Shown here piece after piece: positions 18,589 through 26,678 of a stretch of 36,308 nucleotides of DNA (position 1 is its first letter; every line of letters starts with the position of its first letter). The notes beneath the pieces were generated by a model. It ran no database searches. It was not told where the DNA came from and saw nothing but the letters and a program-made list of their open reading frames with translations. The stretch spans positions 1-36,308 of the forward strand of contig LT649338.1 in assembly GCA_900128395.1 (NCBI GenBank), written 5' to 3'. The position numbers and the translations under genes were made by a program. The DNA comes from Stramenopiles sp. TOSAG23-2. Lineage: Eukaryota > Sar.

Positions 18589-21462
18589 TTACGTACTTTG
18601 CAATTGTTCAATTAATTTTTTTGCTTCCTTTAATTGATCTTCTAAATTACTTTTATCTTTTTCTAATCGTTGTATTCGTTGCCTTTGGATATCCCATTGA
18701 TTTGCCATGTCAATTACTTGTGTCGTAAATGCAGTTGTTTGACGTTGGATTTTTTTTGCATCTGATATTAATGTTTTAAATTTACCAGAATTAGTACCAG
18801 CTTCTTTTTCTACCTGTTTCCCTTTATTATCTAAACGTTGAATAATAGCATCAAGTTTGGTAACCATATCATTATTTCTTTCAGTTGAAGCTGTTTCAGC
18901 ATCTGCAATTGCTGACAATATTTTAGAATTACCCTTTCCAACATTAACATTATTATTGCTGTTGTTACCATCTTTCAAAATCGACGGTGATGGTGTATCA
19001 TTATCAATACGAAATCCATCATTGACTTTAAACAATGTTTGGGACACACCACGGACACTTTCAGACATTTCACTCTCTGAACGACTATGTATTGGTGAAC
19101 TTGGGGTATCTTCCTCTATACGCAAATCTGAATCTTTATCATTCTGACCAGGTGTTTCATATGTAACTTTAAAACGTTTCAATTGCATCGCAGGTGCAAC
19201 AAATACTTCGTCGTCTTCATCATCGTTGCTATACAACACATTATCCATTTGTAATTTTAATTTCGCTTCCTCTTCTTTTTTAATTAAATCTGCGGCTTCA
19301 TTTAACAATCCTATTTTCTCTTGTGCATCCAAATTCTCTGCCGCGGTGCTTTTCTTGAGCCCTTCGTCACTACCAGTACCATCTTCATCAAAACCTTCGG
19401 ATTTAGAGGAAATGTAACCATTGCTATTGTAGTCATCCTGATCGATCGTTATAATTTGTGATGGCGATGATTTACGAACTTCATCTCCAGACACTTCAAC
19501 TACTTCAAATCGACTTGCAGTGGCATTCGTAGCGGATGAGCCATCATCGATTTCATTAGTGGGTGTTTCAAGAAGGTTATTGTTTTCGTTCCTATTACCC
19601 TTACTATTATTTTGGGTATCATTCGTGGGTGATATGACTTTAAAGCGTGATCCGACAGCGTTATTGTTATTATCATTATTTGAATTGTCCGTTCTTTGTT
19701 GTGTGTCTGTCTCATTATCAATTACATCATCATTATAACTTGTGTCATTATCGATGATTATATTATCCGATTTATTATTATTTGGTTCATCTATTGGAAC
19801 CTTCTCTTCCACGATGGTAAATCTACCTACTTGGACTTCATTTGTTTCTTCTTCTTCTTCGCCATCTTCTTCTTTATTAATATTCTTATTGGCATTGTTA
19901 TCGTTGGGCGTAACTTCCATATTGTTAATGTTACTCAATCCTCTTTCTTCTAATGTATCAATTTGCAATGGTATCGCTGGTGGCTTTTCTTCTTCAACAA
20001 GTGTAAATCGTCCAACATTTGTAGTAGTAGTGGTAGTAGTATTACTACTCATGCTATTATTATTGTTATTATTATTATTGTTGTTGTTGTTGTTATTTGT
20101 TACAGTCTTCCCATTGTTTGATTTGCTTGTCACTTTTGATGTAGTAGATTGTACAGTAAAACGTCCGACATGTACAGGTTCCGTTGTTGTTGCTTTCTTG
20201 CCGTTATTAAGTGTACTTTGTGACGTATTTGATGATGATGATGCTACTGTTGTTGTTGCTGAACGCGCTGTAAAACGACCTACTTTTGCTACTGGTTCTT
20301 CAACTTTTGAAATATTAGTAGACTTACTTGAGTTGCTATTAACTGCATTTGAGGACGTATTTAATGTTGTTGTTGTTACTGCTGAACGTGCTGTAAAACG
20401 ACCTACTTTTGCTACTGGTTCTTCGACTGTTGAATTGTTATTAGTATTATTGCTATTGCTTGAGTTGTTATTATCAATTGAACGTGCTGTAAAACGACCT
20501 ACTTTCGCTACTGGTTCTTCGACTTTTGATATATTATTAGTATTATTATTATTATTATTTGAGATTTTAGTATCCACTGAACGTGCTGTAAAACGACCTA
20601 CTTTGGCTACTGGTTCCTCGACTTTTGAAATATTATTAGTATTATTGCTATTATTGATATTATTATTATTTGAGGTGTTAGTATCAACTGAACGTGCTGT
20701 AAAACGACCTACTTTTGCTACTGGTTCCTCGACTTTTGAAATATTGGTACTATTATTTTTCATCGCATTATTACTCTTTCCGTTGCTATCATCAACTGAA
20801 CGTGCTGTAAAACGACCAACTTTTGCTACCGGTTCTTCTACTTGTGAGATACTATTACTATTATTATTATTTTTAATCACATTATTATTACTATTCCTAT
20901 TGTTATTGTTATTCACGCTATTGTTGTTGTTTTTGCTATTTTGCTGATTCGAGTTTTTATCATTAATACTAGTATCCGTCATACTTCGAGTAGATATAGT
21001 AAAACGTCCAACTTTTTTTTCAACTGGTTGTGGTTCAGAAATATTCTTATTGTTCTTATTATTATTACCAGCCTTTGTCGCATTAGAGGAACTATTATTT
21101 CTGTAGTTATTGTTGTTACTATTATTACTATTATTATTGTTGTTATTATTATTCTTATTATTGTTATTATTGTTATTATTATTCTTATTATTCTTATTAT
21201 TGTTATTGTTTGCCACAACAACATTATTACTAGGTGTTGATGAATGTATTTTGAATCTACCAATATTTAAAACGCTAACATCTTCTTTAATACTACCATT
21301 TGATAATGCACTATAATCAAGACTTTTAGACGAGTCACCCTTGTTGTTGTTCTTGTTGTTGTTGTTATTATTACTTGAACTTTCACTTGTAGAACTAGAC
21401 CGTTTAGTAGCATTATTTACTGATGCAGCAATTGTAAATCTTCCAACTTTTTTTTCTTCCAT
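18589..21462 (-). CDS. Asn-rich scaffold-like protein with about 15 RFx-hydrophobic motifs and a C-terminal coiled coil
   Basis: A 957-residue protein, low-complexity (long Asn, Ser and Thr runs) except for a short motif that returns throughout. VGRFTI occurs at 6-11, IGRFKI at 67-72 and VGRFTI at 151-156. Six near-identical copies of EEPVAKVGRFTARS start at about 209, 245, 282, 315, 347 and 388. Then come VGRFTV (432), VGRFTL (483), VGRFTI (545), SRFKV (605), SRFEV (650) and KRFKV (763). RFx[V/I] is the known docking peptide for the CCT domains of OSR1/SPAK and WNK kinases. By that analogy the protein could be a multivalent docking scaffold, but this is inference. The last 100 residues contain a heptad-rich coiled coil (about 895-955). 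No catalytic domain is seen. The start ATG directly precedes the first motif. The minus-strand frame is uninterrupted despite microsatellites. Confidence 0.75.
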   Translation of the reverse strand: MEEKKVGRFTIAASVNNATKRSSSTSESSSNNNNNNKNNNKGDSSKSLDYSALSNGSIKEDVSVLNIGRFKIHSSTPSNNVVVANNNNNKNNKNNNNNNNNNKNNNNNNNNSNNSNNNNYRNNSSSNATKAGNNNKNNKNISEPQPVEKKVGRFTISTRSMTDTSINDKNSNQQNSKNNNNSVNNNNNRNSNNNVIKNNNNSNSISQVEEPVAKVGRFTARSVDDSNGKSNNAMKNNSTNISKVEEPVAKVGRFTARSVDTNTSNNNNINNSNNTNNISKVEEPVAKVGRFTARSVDTKISNNNNNNTNNISKVEEPVAKVGRFTARSIDNNNSSNSNNTNNNSTVEEPVAKVGRFTARSAVTTTTLNTSSNAVNSNSSKSTNISKVEEPVAKVGRFTARSATTTVASSSSNTSQSTLNNGKKATTTEPVHVGRFTVQSTTSKVTSKSNNGKTVTNNNNNNNNNNNNNNSMSSNTTTTTTTNVGRFTLVEEEKPPAIPLQIDTLEERGLSNINNMEVTPNDNNANKNINKEEDGEEEEETNEVQVGRFTIVEEKVPIDEPNNNKSDNIIIDNDTSYNDDVIDNETDTQQRTDNSNNDNNNNAVGSRFKVISPTNDTQNNSKGNRNENNNLLETPTNEIDDGSSATNATASRFEVVEVSGDEVRKSSPSQIITIDQDDYNSNGYISSKSEGFDEDGTGSDEGLKKSTAAENLDAQEKIGLLNEAADLIKKEEEAKLKLQMDNVLYSNDDEDDEVFVAPAMQLKRFKVTYETPGQNDKDSDLRIEEDTPSSPIHSRSESEMSESVRGVSQTLFKVNDGFRIDNDTPSPSILKDGNNSNNNVNVGKGNSKILSAIADAETASTERNNDMVTKLDAIIQRLDNKGKQVEKEAGTNSGKFKTLISDAKKIQRQTTAFTTQVIDMANQWDIQRQRIQRLEKDKSNLEDQLKEAKKLIEQLQST
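20262..20842 (-). repeat. Six-copy internal repeat (about 42 bp units) encoding EEPVAKVGRFTARS
   Basis: On the minus strand six units of about 42 bases encode the same 14 residues. They start near 20839, 20731, 20620, 20521, 20425 and 20302 and are separated by Asn/Ser/Thr-rich spacers of 18-27 codons. Units are nearly identical at DNA level (plus-strand core gctgtaaaacgacc), with scattered third-base changes, while spacers differ in length and sequence. This implies recent expansion or homogenisation of the motif rather than of the spacers. Confidence 0.85.
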
Positions 21463-22196
21463 TTTCGATTATATTTATATTCTACTTTATATATATGTAT
21501 CGTATCTTCTTTTGTGTCTATCTGTGTGTGTGTGTGTGTGTATATATATATGCTTGTGCTTGTACATTTTATACGGCTACATGTACACACTTCAATATAT
21601 CTATCTATACATTATCGATAGATCCACATTAATTTTGTTTTTTTAGTTTACTGTAATAATCAGACCTCCCTACTCGCACTCCTCCAGCACTCTCCTCTGT
21701 GCTGTAATGCTGTAATTCATTTTAATTGGATTTTTTTTGGTACCTGATGGTATGGAAATTAGAAGACGAAAATAATATATTTATACCTTAAAAGGGAATT
21801 ATACCACAGCCATCTTTTATAGCCATTTATAGATCATATAATAGATATAAACGCGAAGAGACGGAGTACAGATGGTAAGCGAAGAGGCGCGGATCTCGAC
21901 TATCATATTCGTAGAGATATCTAGAAATGCTAACTTTTTTTACGAAGTAATTATATATATGTATAATAGCTTAATATATATACATATTTATTAAATGATA
22001 AAGAAATTATTTTTTATTTTATTTTTTACGCGAATAATATACTCTTTCAACTCTATCTCTCTCTCTCTCTCTTCTCTGTTTTTCTTTTGTGTGTGTGTGT
22101 GTGTGTGTGTGAATATCAAAGGTATGATATATTTTATACACAAGATATATCTCTTTTATACACAAGAGTCGAATATATTATGTACACGTACTCTTT
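21463..22196. other. Intergenic sequence between the Asn-rich gene and MTAP
   Basis: 734 bases with (TG)n at 21522-21541 and 22090-22111, (CT)n at 22059-22072, tata runs, and one TACGAAG at 21941. A slightly less AT-rich patch at 21660-21720 has no ORF. No RNA gene recognised. It holds the promoter of the Asn-rich gene and the 3' UTR of MTAP. Confidence 0.45.
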
Positions 22197-23090
22197 TTAT
22201 GCAGTGGATGGTGCAGTTGCTGGAATATAATTACCAATAATTGGTGCTAATGCAATTAAACGATCTTGTGGGATTTTATCTCTTGCTGTCATGACGGAGC
22301 CACCACCAAATAATGCACCTTGTGCAGCTGGTTTATCACCTTTGTGTTCTGCTACTAATTTAATTGCTTCTGCTACAATTTTTTTAGCATTTGTTACATT
22401 AGCAGCTGCAGTTTTCATAACTTGTTCAACTGTTACAGATTCATGACCAGTTCTCCAACAATCATAATCAGTTGCCATTGAAATAGTTGCTAAACTAATT
22501 TCTGCTTCACGTGCTAAACGTGCTTCCGTCATATTTGTCATACCAATCACTTTAGCCCCCCAACTACGATGCATATTACTTTCAGCTTCAGTTGAAAATG
22601 CAGGTCCTTCCATATTCACATAAATACCACCCATGTGATATACAACACCGTCGACCTTTTTACAAGCAGATTCTAAATAACCACGCAATACATCGCATAA
22701 TGGCCTAGCAAATGGCACATGTGCAACAATTCCTTTTTCAAAAAAAGTTGCTGGTCTTTGCACGGTACGATCAATAAATTGATCAATAATAACCATATGA
22801 CCTGGTACAATTTCTTCTTGTAAACTTCCACAAGCAGTTACACTAATAATCCATTCAACACCAAGCATTTTCATACCCATGATATTTGCTCTGTAATTGA
22901 CTTCTGACGGATTGACAACATGTCCACGGCCATGCCTAGATAGAAATGCAACCTCAATACCATTTAACGTACCAACAATGTAATTATCACTTGGTTTCCC
23001 AAATGCAGTATCTAATGTTACCTCTCGTACATTTTCAATACCTTCCATATTGTATAAACCACTACCACCTATAACTCCTATTTTTGGCAT
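22197..23090 (-). CDS. MTAP: S-methyl-5'-thioadenosine phosphorylase
   Basis: A 297-residue protein (human MTAP is 283). It cleaves methylthioadenosine, the by-product of polyamine synthesis, with phosphate to adenine and 5-methylthioribose-1-phosphate, feeding methionine and purine salvage. Family landmarks run in order: the phosphate loop GGSGLY at 8-13, SRHGRGH at 51-57 with NPSEVNYRANI after it, TACGSLQEEI at 85-94, IDQFIDRT at 102-109, the substrate-binding NMEGPAFSTEAES at 159-171, and MATDYDCW at 205-212. The DYDCW form is that of MTAP rather than of purine nucleoside phosphorylase. A C-terminal tail of about 45 residues (QGALFGGGSV onward) extends past the core and resembles a feature of some bacterial and algal enzymes. 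Start ATG at 23090, immediately before the conserved KIGVIGG strand. Confidence 0.95.
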   Translation of the reverse strand: MPKIGVIGGSGLYNMEGIENVREVTLDTAFGKPSDNYIVGTLNGIEVAFLSRHGRGHVVNPSEVNYRANIMGMKMLGVEWIISVTACGSLQEEIVPGHMVIIDQFIDRTVQRPATFFEKGIVAHVPFARPLCDVLRGYLESACKKVDGVVYHMGGIYVNMEGPAFSTEAESNMHRSWGAKVIGMTNMTEARLAREAEISLATISMATDYDCWRTGHESVTVEQVMKTAAANVTNAKKIVAEAIKLVAEHKGDKPAAQGALFGGGSVMTARDKIPQDRLIALAPIIGNYIPATAPSTA

Positions 23091-23827
23091 ATTTGTGTTT
23101 TCTTTTTGTGTGTATGTTTTCGTATTTTTCTTTTATAAAAATAAATAAATAATATACAATTCGATTGTCGTTTTGTATAATTGATTGTCGTATATGGATA
23201 TTGAAATATACCAACGGCAGTACAGTAAAAATATATCTATCTTCATCTGTGTAGGAAAAGATTCATCTTTTATGTGTGTGTATGTGGCTATGATGCATCA
23301 TGTGTGTGTTTATTTCTTAAGCCTGGTATATGCTGCTGTGGTATGCTAATGATGTGGTGTTTTGGTCTCGCGTCGTGAAACAACTTTTTTTTCAACAATA
23401 CTATTTCAATGCTATATCCTGGCTTTATCCAAATCCTTGGGGTTTTCGCAAACATTTTAATAATTCTACTACAATGCTGGAATGGCCTGAATCTATACTA
23501 AACTATATACTAAATCGATAGCTCAGCTATATAAATGAAATAAATTATTAGAAGAAGATGATTATTTTTTGGTGGTGCAAATATACGTTATAAATTTTAT
23601 TGGATTATCATAATAAAACAAACATACATACATGATGACAGAGAGGATGATGATGTGAATAAAACAAATGATTATATATTGCTTTGCATAAAATTTATAT
23701 GTAGAGGATAGACATTTGTCATAAGACATATACATATATCTTATATTTTCTTTTTGGAGGTTTCTATCTCTCTCCCTCTCTGTATATATATAAATATACA
23801 CACATATAGAATAACAACAGTGTGTTG
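23091..23827. other. Divergent intergenic region between MTAP and the HW-repeat gene
   Basis: 737 bases shared by the two divergent promoters. It has (TG)n-rich patches at 23100-23115 and 23270-23310 and a CT-rich/TA run at 23765-23800. A less AT-rich piece at 23330-23525 is open on both strands (63 codons plus, about 70 codons minus), but neither translation resembles a protein I know and neither shows domain logic, so I list no gene there. Confidence 0.4.
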
Positions 23828-26059
23828 ATGGAAACATTATCACCACGTTCGTTGTTTGCTGCATTGGATACCTTTCATGAGGAAACGGTGAAACGACGTC
23901 CAGGCGGAGGAAGAAGAAGAAGAAGGCCACAATCAGCATCTGCGCCGTCTTTAGGTTATCATGATAGTTTATTTGAAGAGTTAGATGAGGTGAAAAATAA
24001 AGCAAAGAAATACAAAGGAAATAAATATAATAAACCATTACGAAAGTCAAAAAGTTTACGATGCGCTACTGCAAATAAAAATAGATCATTGCCATGGGGT
24101 AGTAGTGATGGTGAATTAGCATGGAGAGGTTTTGAGGAAGCAGCAAGTACAATAGATAAAGATATAAATAGAGTTAGATCGTTAACATCAGAAGGGAAAC
24201 GACGTGTAAAATATCATAATAGAACACAAGCAGTACGTAATAAACGTTTAGTTAAAGAAAAAAAAAAGTTACGAGCTATTGCTAAACGTAGAAAATTAGA
24301 GTTAGAAGAAGCTGCTAGAGATGCATTGTTTGAAACAACTGGCGTAAGACCATCACCAAATGAAACTGGTGGTTTAGATGGAAAAGAATTAAAAAATTGG
24401 AAACAATATATGGATTTACATTGTAGAATAATTAAAACGGCAAAACCAACTATGAAAAGTCGGCTGCCAAAGTTTGTTGAACATCGTAGAAAAGATTTAA
24501 AGAAGAAACGATTAGCTAAACGAGTTGGGAGGACATTAAATGATGGTGATTTGGGTGGACCAAAATTATTATGGTGGAGAAAACAACGTGCATTACATGA
24601 TAGAGTTGTTGGTGGTGCAACTGCTAGAGTTTCGCAAGAATTGCCAAAGCATGTAAAAGAAGAAATAGAAATAAAGGAAGAAAAATTGAAAAAAAAATAT
24701 GCAAATTGGAAGTTAGAAAATGGTGGATTAGTAGGCTCAGCAAAAATCCATTGGGATCATATGCGAGAATTACATGAACGAGTTGTTGGAGATGCAAAAT
24801 CATCCGTCTCGACAAAGTTACCAAAACACGTTAGAGAATATAGAGAATATTTAAAAACACAACAAGGTGCACGTAATAATGAAACGTTACATGGAAAAAT
24901 AATGCGTGAAATGCATGAAAAAGTTATCGCAGGTGCAAAGAATATAGTACATTCAAAATTACCAAAACATGTAGAAAATCTAAGAGATATTAAAAGAAAA
25001 AAACATAATGATAAATTTAAAAACTTTAATCCAAATGATGGTGGGTTAGAAGGAAAAGCGCGTTTACATTGGCGTATAATGAAAAAGCAACAAAAAGAAT
25101 TATTAGATCATGTTTCCCCTAAAATACACCAAGAATTGCCAAAACATGTGAGAGAAAGAGGAAAAGAATTAGAAAGAAGGCGAAAAATGAAATATGAAAA
25201 CTGGAGATTAGAGGATGGTGGGTTAGAAGGTACGGCTAAATTACATTGGCGAATTATGCGTCAATTGCATGATGAAATTGTTGGTACTGCAAGTAAATCT
25301 GTCAGTATGAAGTTAGATAAACATGTTGAACATTACAGGGATTATTTAAAAAAAAGAAGCAAAGAAAAATTCAATAATCCAGATAATGCTGGGTTAACTG
25401 GCAAAGAGTTGAAACATTGGCAAATATTATTAGAAACTCATAATAAAGTTGTTGGTGGTGCGGAAGTGCAAACAGAAACAACGTTGCCGCAACATGTAAA
25501 ACGTTTAAGAAAGTTAAAACATACTAAATTAAAAAGGAAAATAGAAAATAGAACGCCAGAAGATGGAGGATTAGAAGGGAAAGAATTAGCACATTGGAAT
25601 GTCATGAAAGAATTGCATGAGCATATTGTCAATAAAGCTGCCCCAGCAGTTGATACTAAACATGAAAAACATGTTATTAGATATGCAAATCATGTAAAAG
25701 CAAAATCAAAGAAGAAATTTGCTGAAATGCATATAGATGATGGATTATTAGAGGGTCGTGAACGAGATTGGTGGAGAAAACAAAGAGAAGTTCATGAAGG
25801 TATAGTTGGAAGGGCAAAATCTTCAGTCGATAATTGGTATGGCGGAAAGCCAGATCAAAGAGATAAAAATGAATTGAGAGTATTTCCACGTCGTGTTGAA
25901 AGTAACGAGACGAAATTAGAGAAAAAGCGTGAGGAGCGTAAGATAACACAGGCGGTAAATGCACAAAATGTTGTAGAAGCATTAAAAATTGTTGAAGAAT
26001 ACAAAGCGCAAGGTTTAATAGAAGAAGCAAAATTGACACCACGAAGTAAAACTATGTAA
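23828..26059 (+). CDS. Basic repeat protein: nine copies of an approximately 58-residue G-L-x-G / HW / LPKHV repeat
   Basis: A 743-residue, strongly basic protein with ATG at 23828; the frame is open two codons further up but only with GTG and TTG. Residues 1-175 hold an Arg-rich segment with RPQSASAPS (about 33-41) and helical, Lys/Arg/Glu-rich sequence. Nine repeats follow, starting near 181, 240, 299, 352, 405, 465, 521, 580 and 639. The consensus is (D/G)GLEGKxxxHWxxMRxLHExVVGxAxxxVxxxLPKHVExxR then a Lys-rich linker. The HW dipeptide and LPKHV are the most constant points; repeats 4 and 9 are degenerate. I do not recognise this repeat. The regular period, strong charge and helical character suggest binding along a filament or nucleic acid, but nothing in the sequence decides this. 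The last 60 residues are a helical acidic/basic cap ending TPRSKTM. Confidence 0.8.
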   Translation: METLSPRSLFAALDTFHEETVKRRPGGGRRRRRPQSASAPSLGYHDSLFEELDEVKNKAKKYKGNKYNKPLRKSKSLRCATANKNRSLPWGSSDGELAWRGFEEAASTIDKDINRVRSLTSEGKRRVKYHNRTQAVRNKRLVKEKKKLRAIAKRRKLELEEAARDALFETTGVRPSPNETGGLDGKELKNWKQYMDLHCRIIKTAKPTMKSRLPKFVEHRRKDLKKKRLAKRVGRTLNDGDLGGPKLLWWRKQRALHDRVVGGATARVSQELPKHVKEEIEIKEEKLKKKYANWKLENGGLVGSAKIHWDHMRELHERVVGDAKSSVSTKLPKHVREYREYLKTQQGARNNETLHGKIMREMHEKVIAGAKNIVHSKLPKHVENLRDIKRKKHNDKFKNFNPNDGGLEGKARLHWRIMKKQQKELLDHVSPKIHQELPKHVRERGKELERRRKMKYENWRLEDGGLEGTAKLHWRIMRQLHDEIVGTASKSVSMKLDKHVEHYRDYLKKRSKEKFNNPDNAGLTGKELKHWQILLETHNKVVGGAEVQTETTLPQHVKRLRKLKHTKLKRKIENRTPEDGGLEGKELAHWNVMKELHEHIVNKAAPAVDTKHEKHVIRYANHVKAKSKKKFAEMHIDDGLLEGRERDWWRKQREVHEGIVGRAKSSVDNWYGGKPDQRDKNELRVFPRRVESNETKLEKKREERKITQAVNAQNVVEALKIVEEYKAQGLIEEAKLTPRSKTM

Positions 26060-26678
26060 AAACTAAAAAAGTATTGTCATACGATTCGTATCAGGGTATA
26101 AAATCATATACGAGCGAACAAGATACTTTTCAAAATGAAACCAAAATGTGTAAAAATATATAATTTAAATTTAATGATATAAAAAATTCTCTTATTTATA
26201 ATTTATATATATATAAAGATTTTATTTTACTCATAATGTTATATTCACTATGATATAAAAAATTCTCTTATTCATAATTTAAAGATTTTATTTACTCATA
26301 TTGTATATATATATGTATGTAATTACTAGAAATAATAATTAAATGAGAGATATAACTAAACCGGAAAGACCTGTGAAAGAATTACTTATATTGTTTAGAT
26401 CCAGGGGAAGCAAGAGCTGTGCCTGGAGGTCGTGATTGTTTTTGTTTCTTGTTGACTTGACGTCGTAGCATTTTAACTCGCGCTCCTATACTCTGTGAAC
26501 CTGAATTGTCCTTAGTGGCTAAATTTCACTATGATATATATGTGTAGTTACCAGAAATAATTAATACGAAGATTCGAAGATTCGTACTATGTGTAAATAT
26601 ATATATATATATATGATAGTATTATTAAAATATATTAATATATATACACACAATTATTTACACGACGCACACGTCGTT
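26060..26678. other. Convergent intergenic region with direct repeats
   Basis: It lies between the HW-repeat gene (+) and the RING gene (-). A segment is duplicated in diverged form: 26174-26236 and 26250-26302 share tgatataaaaaattctctta and downstream bases. A second pair flanks an open fragment: ttcactatgatata at 26244 and 26525, and the gtaattactagaaataa-type sequence at 26316 and 26541. A TACGAAG lies at 26565. The coding-like piece at 26382-26525 is listed separately. Confidence 0.55.
26382..26525 (-). CDS. Unassigned coding-like fragment (possible terminal exon or gene remnant)
   Basis: The minus strand is open for 47 codons plus a TAA stop, preceded by TGA. It begins right after a possible splice acceptor (aaatttag). 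The translation is balanced and protein-like: ATKDNSGSQSIGARVKMLRR followed by a Lys/Gln-rich stretch and TALASPGSKQYK at the end. Base composition is clearly less AT-rich than its flanks. I tried to join it to the upstream RING gene through the donor-like aag|gtaaaa at that gene's stop, but the phase does not match. The only internal ATG would give 29 residues. It could be a last exon of a transcript I cannot trace, a remnant, or chance. I do not recognise it. Confidence 0.3.
   Translation of the reverse strand, partial: NLATKDNSGSQSIGARVKMLRRQVNKKQKQSRPPGTALASPGSKQYK

Noticed and set aside
19742-20947. Plus-strand 401-codon Leu/Val-rich open frame antisense to the Asn-rich gene
   Set aside because: It is the complement of the poly-Asn and RF-motif codons; its Leu/Val runs arise from AAT/AAC repeats read backwards, and it lacks domain logic.
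23330-23521. 63-codon plus-strand ORF between MTAP and the HW-repeat gene
   Set aside because: Both strands are open here and neither translation shows conserved features; likely chance in a less AT-rich patch.
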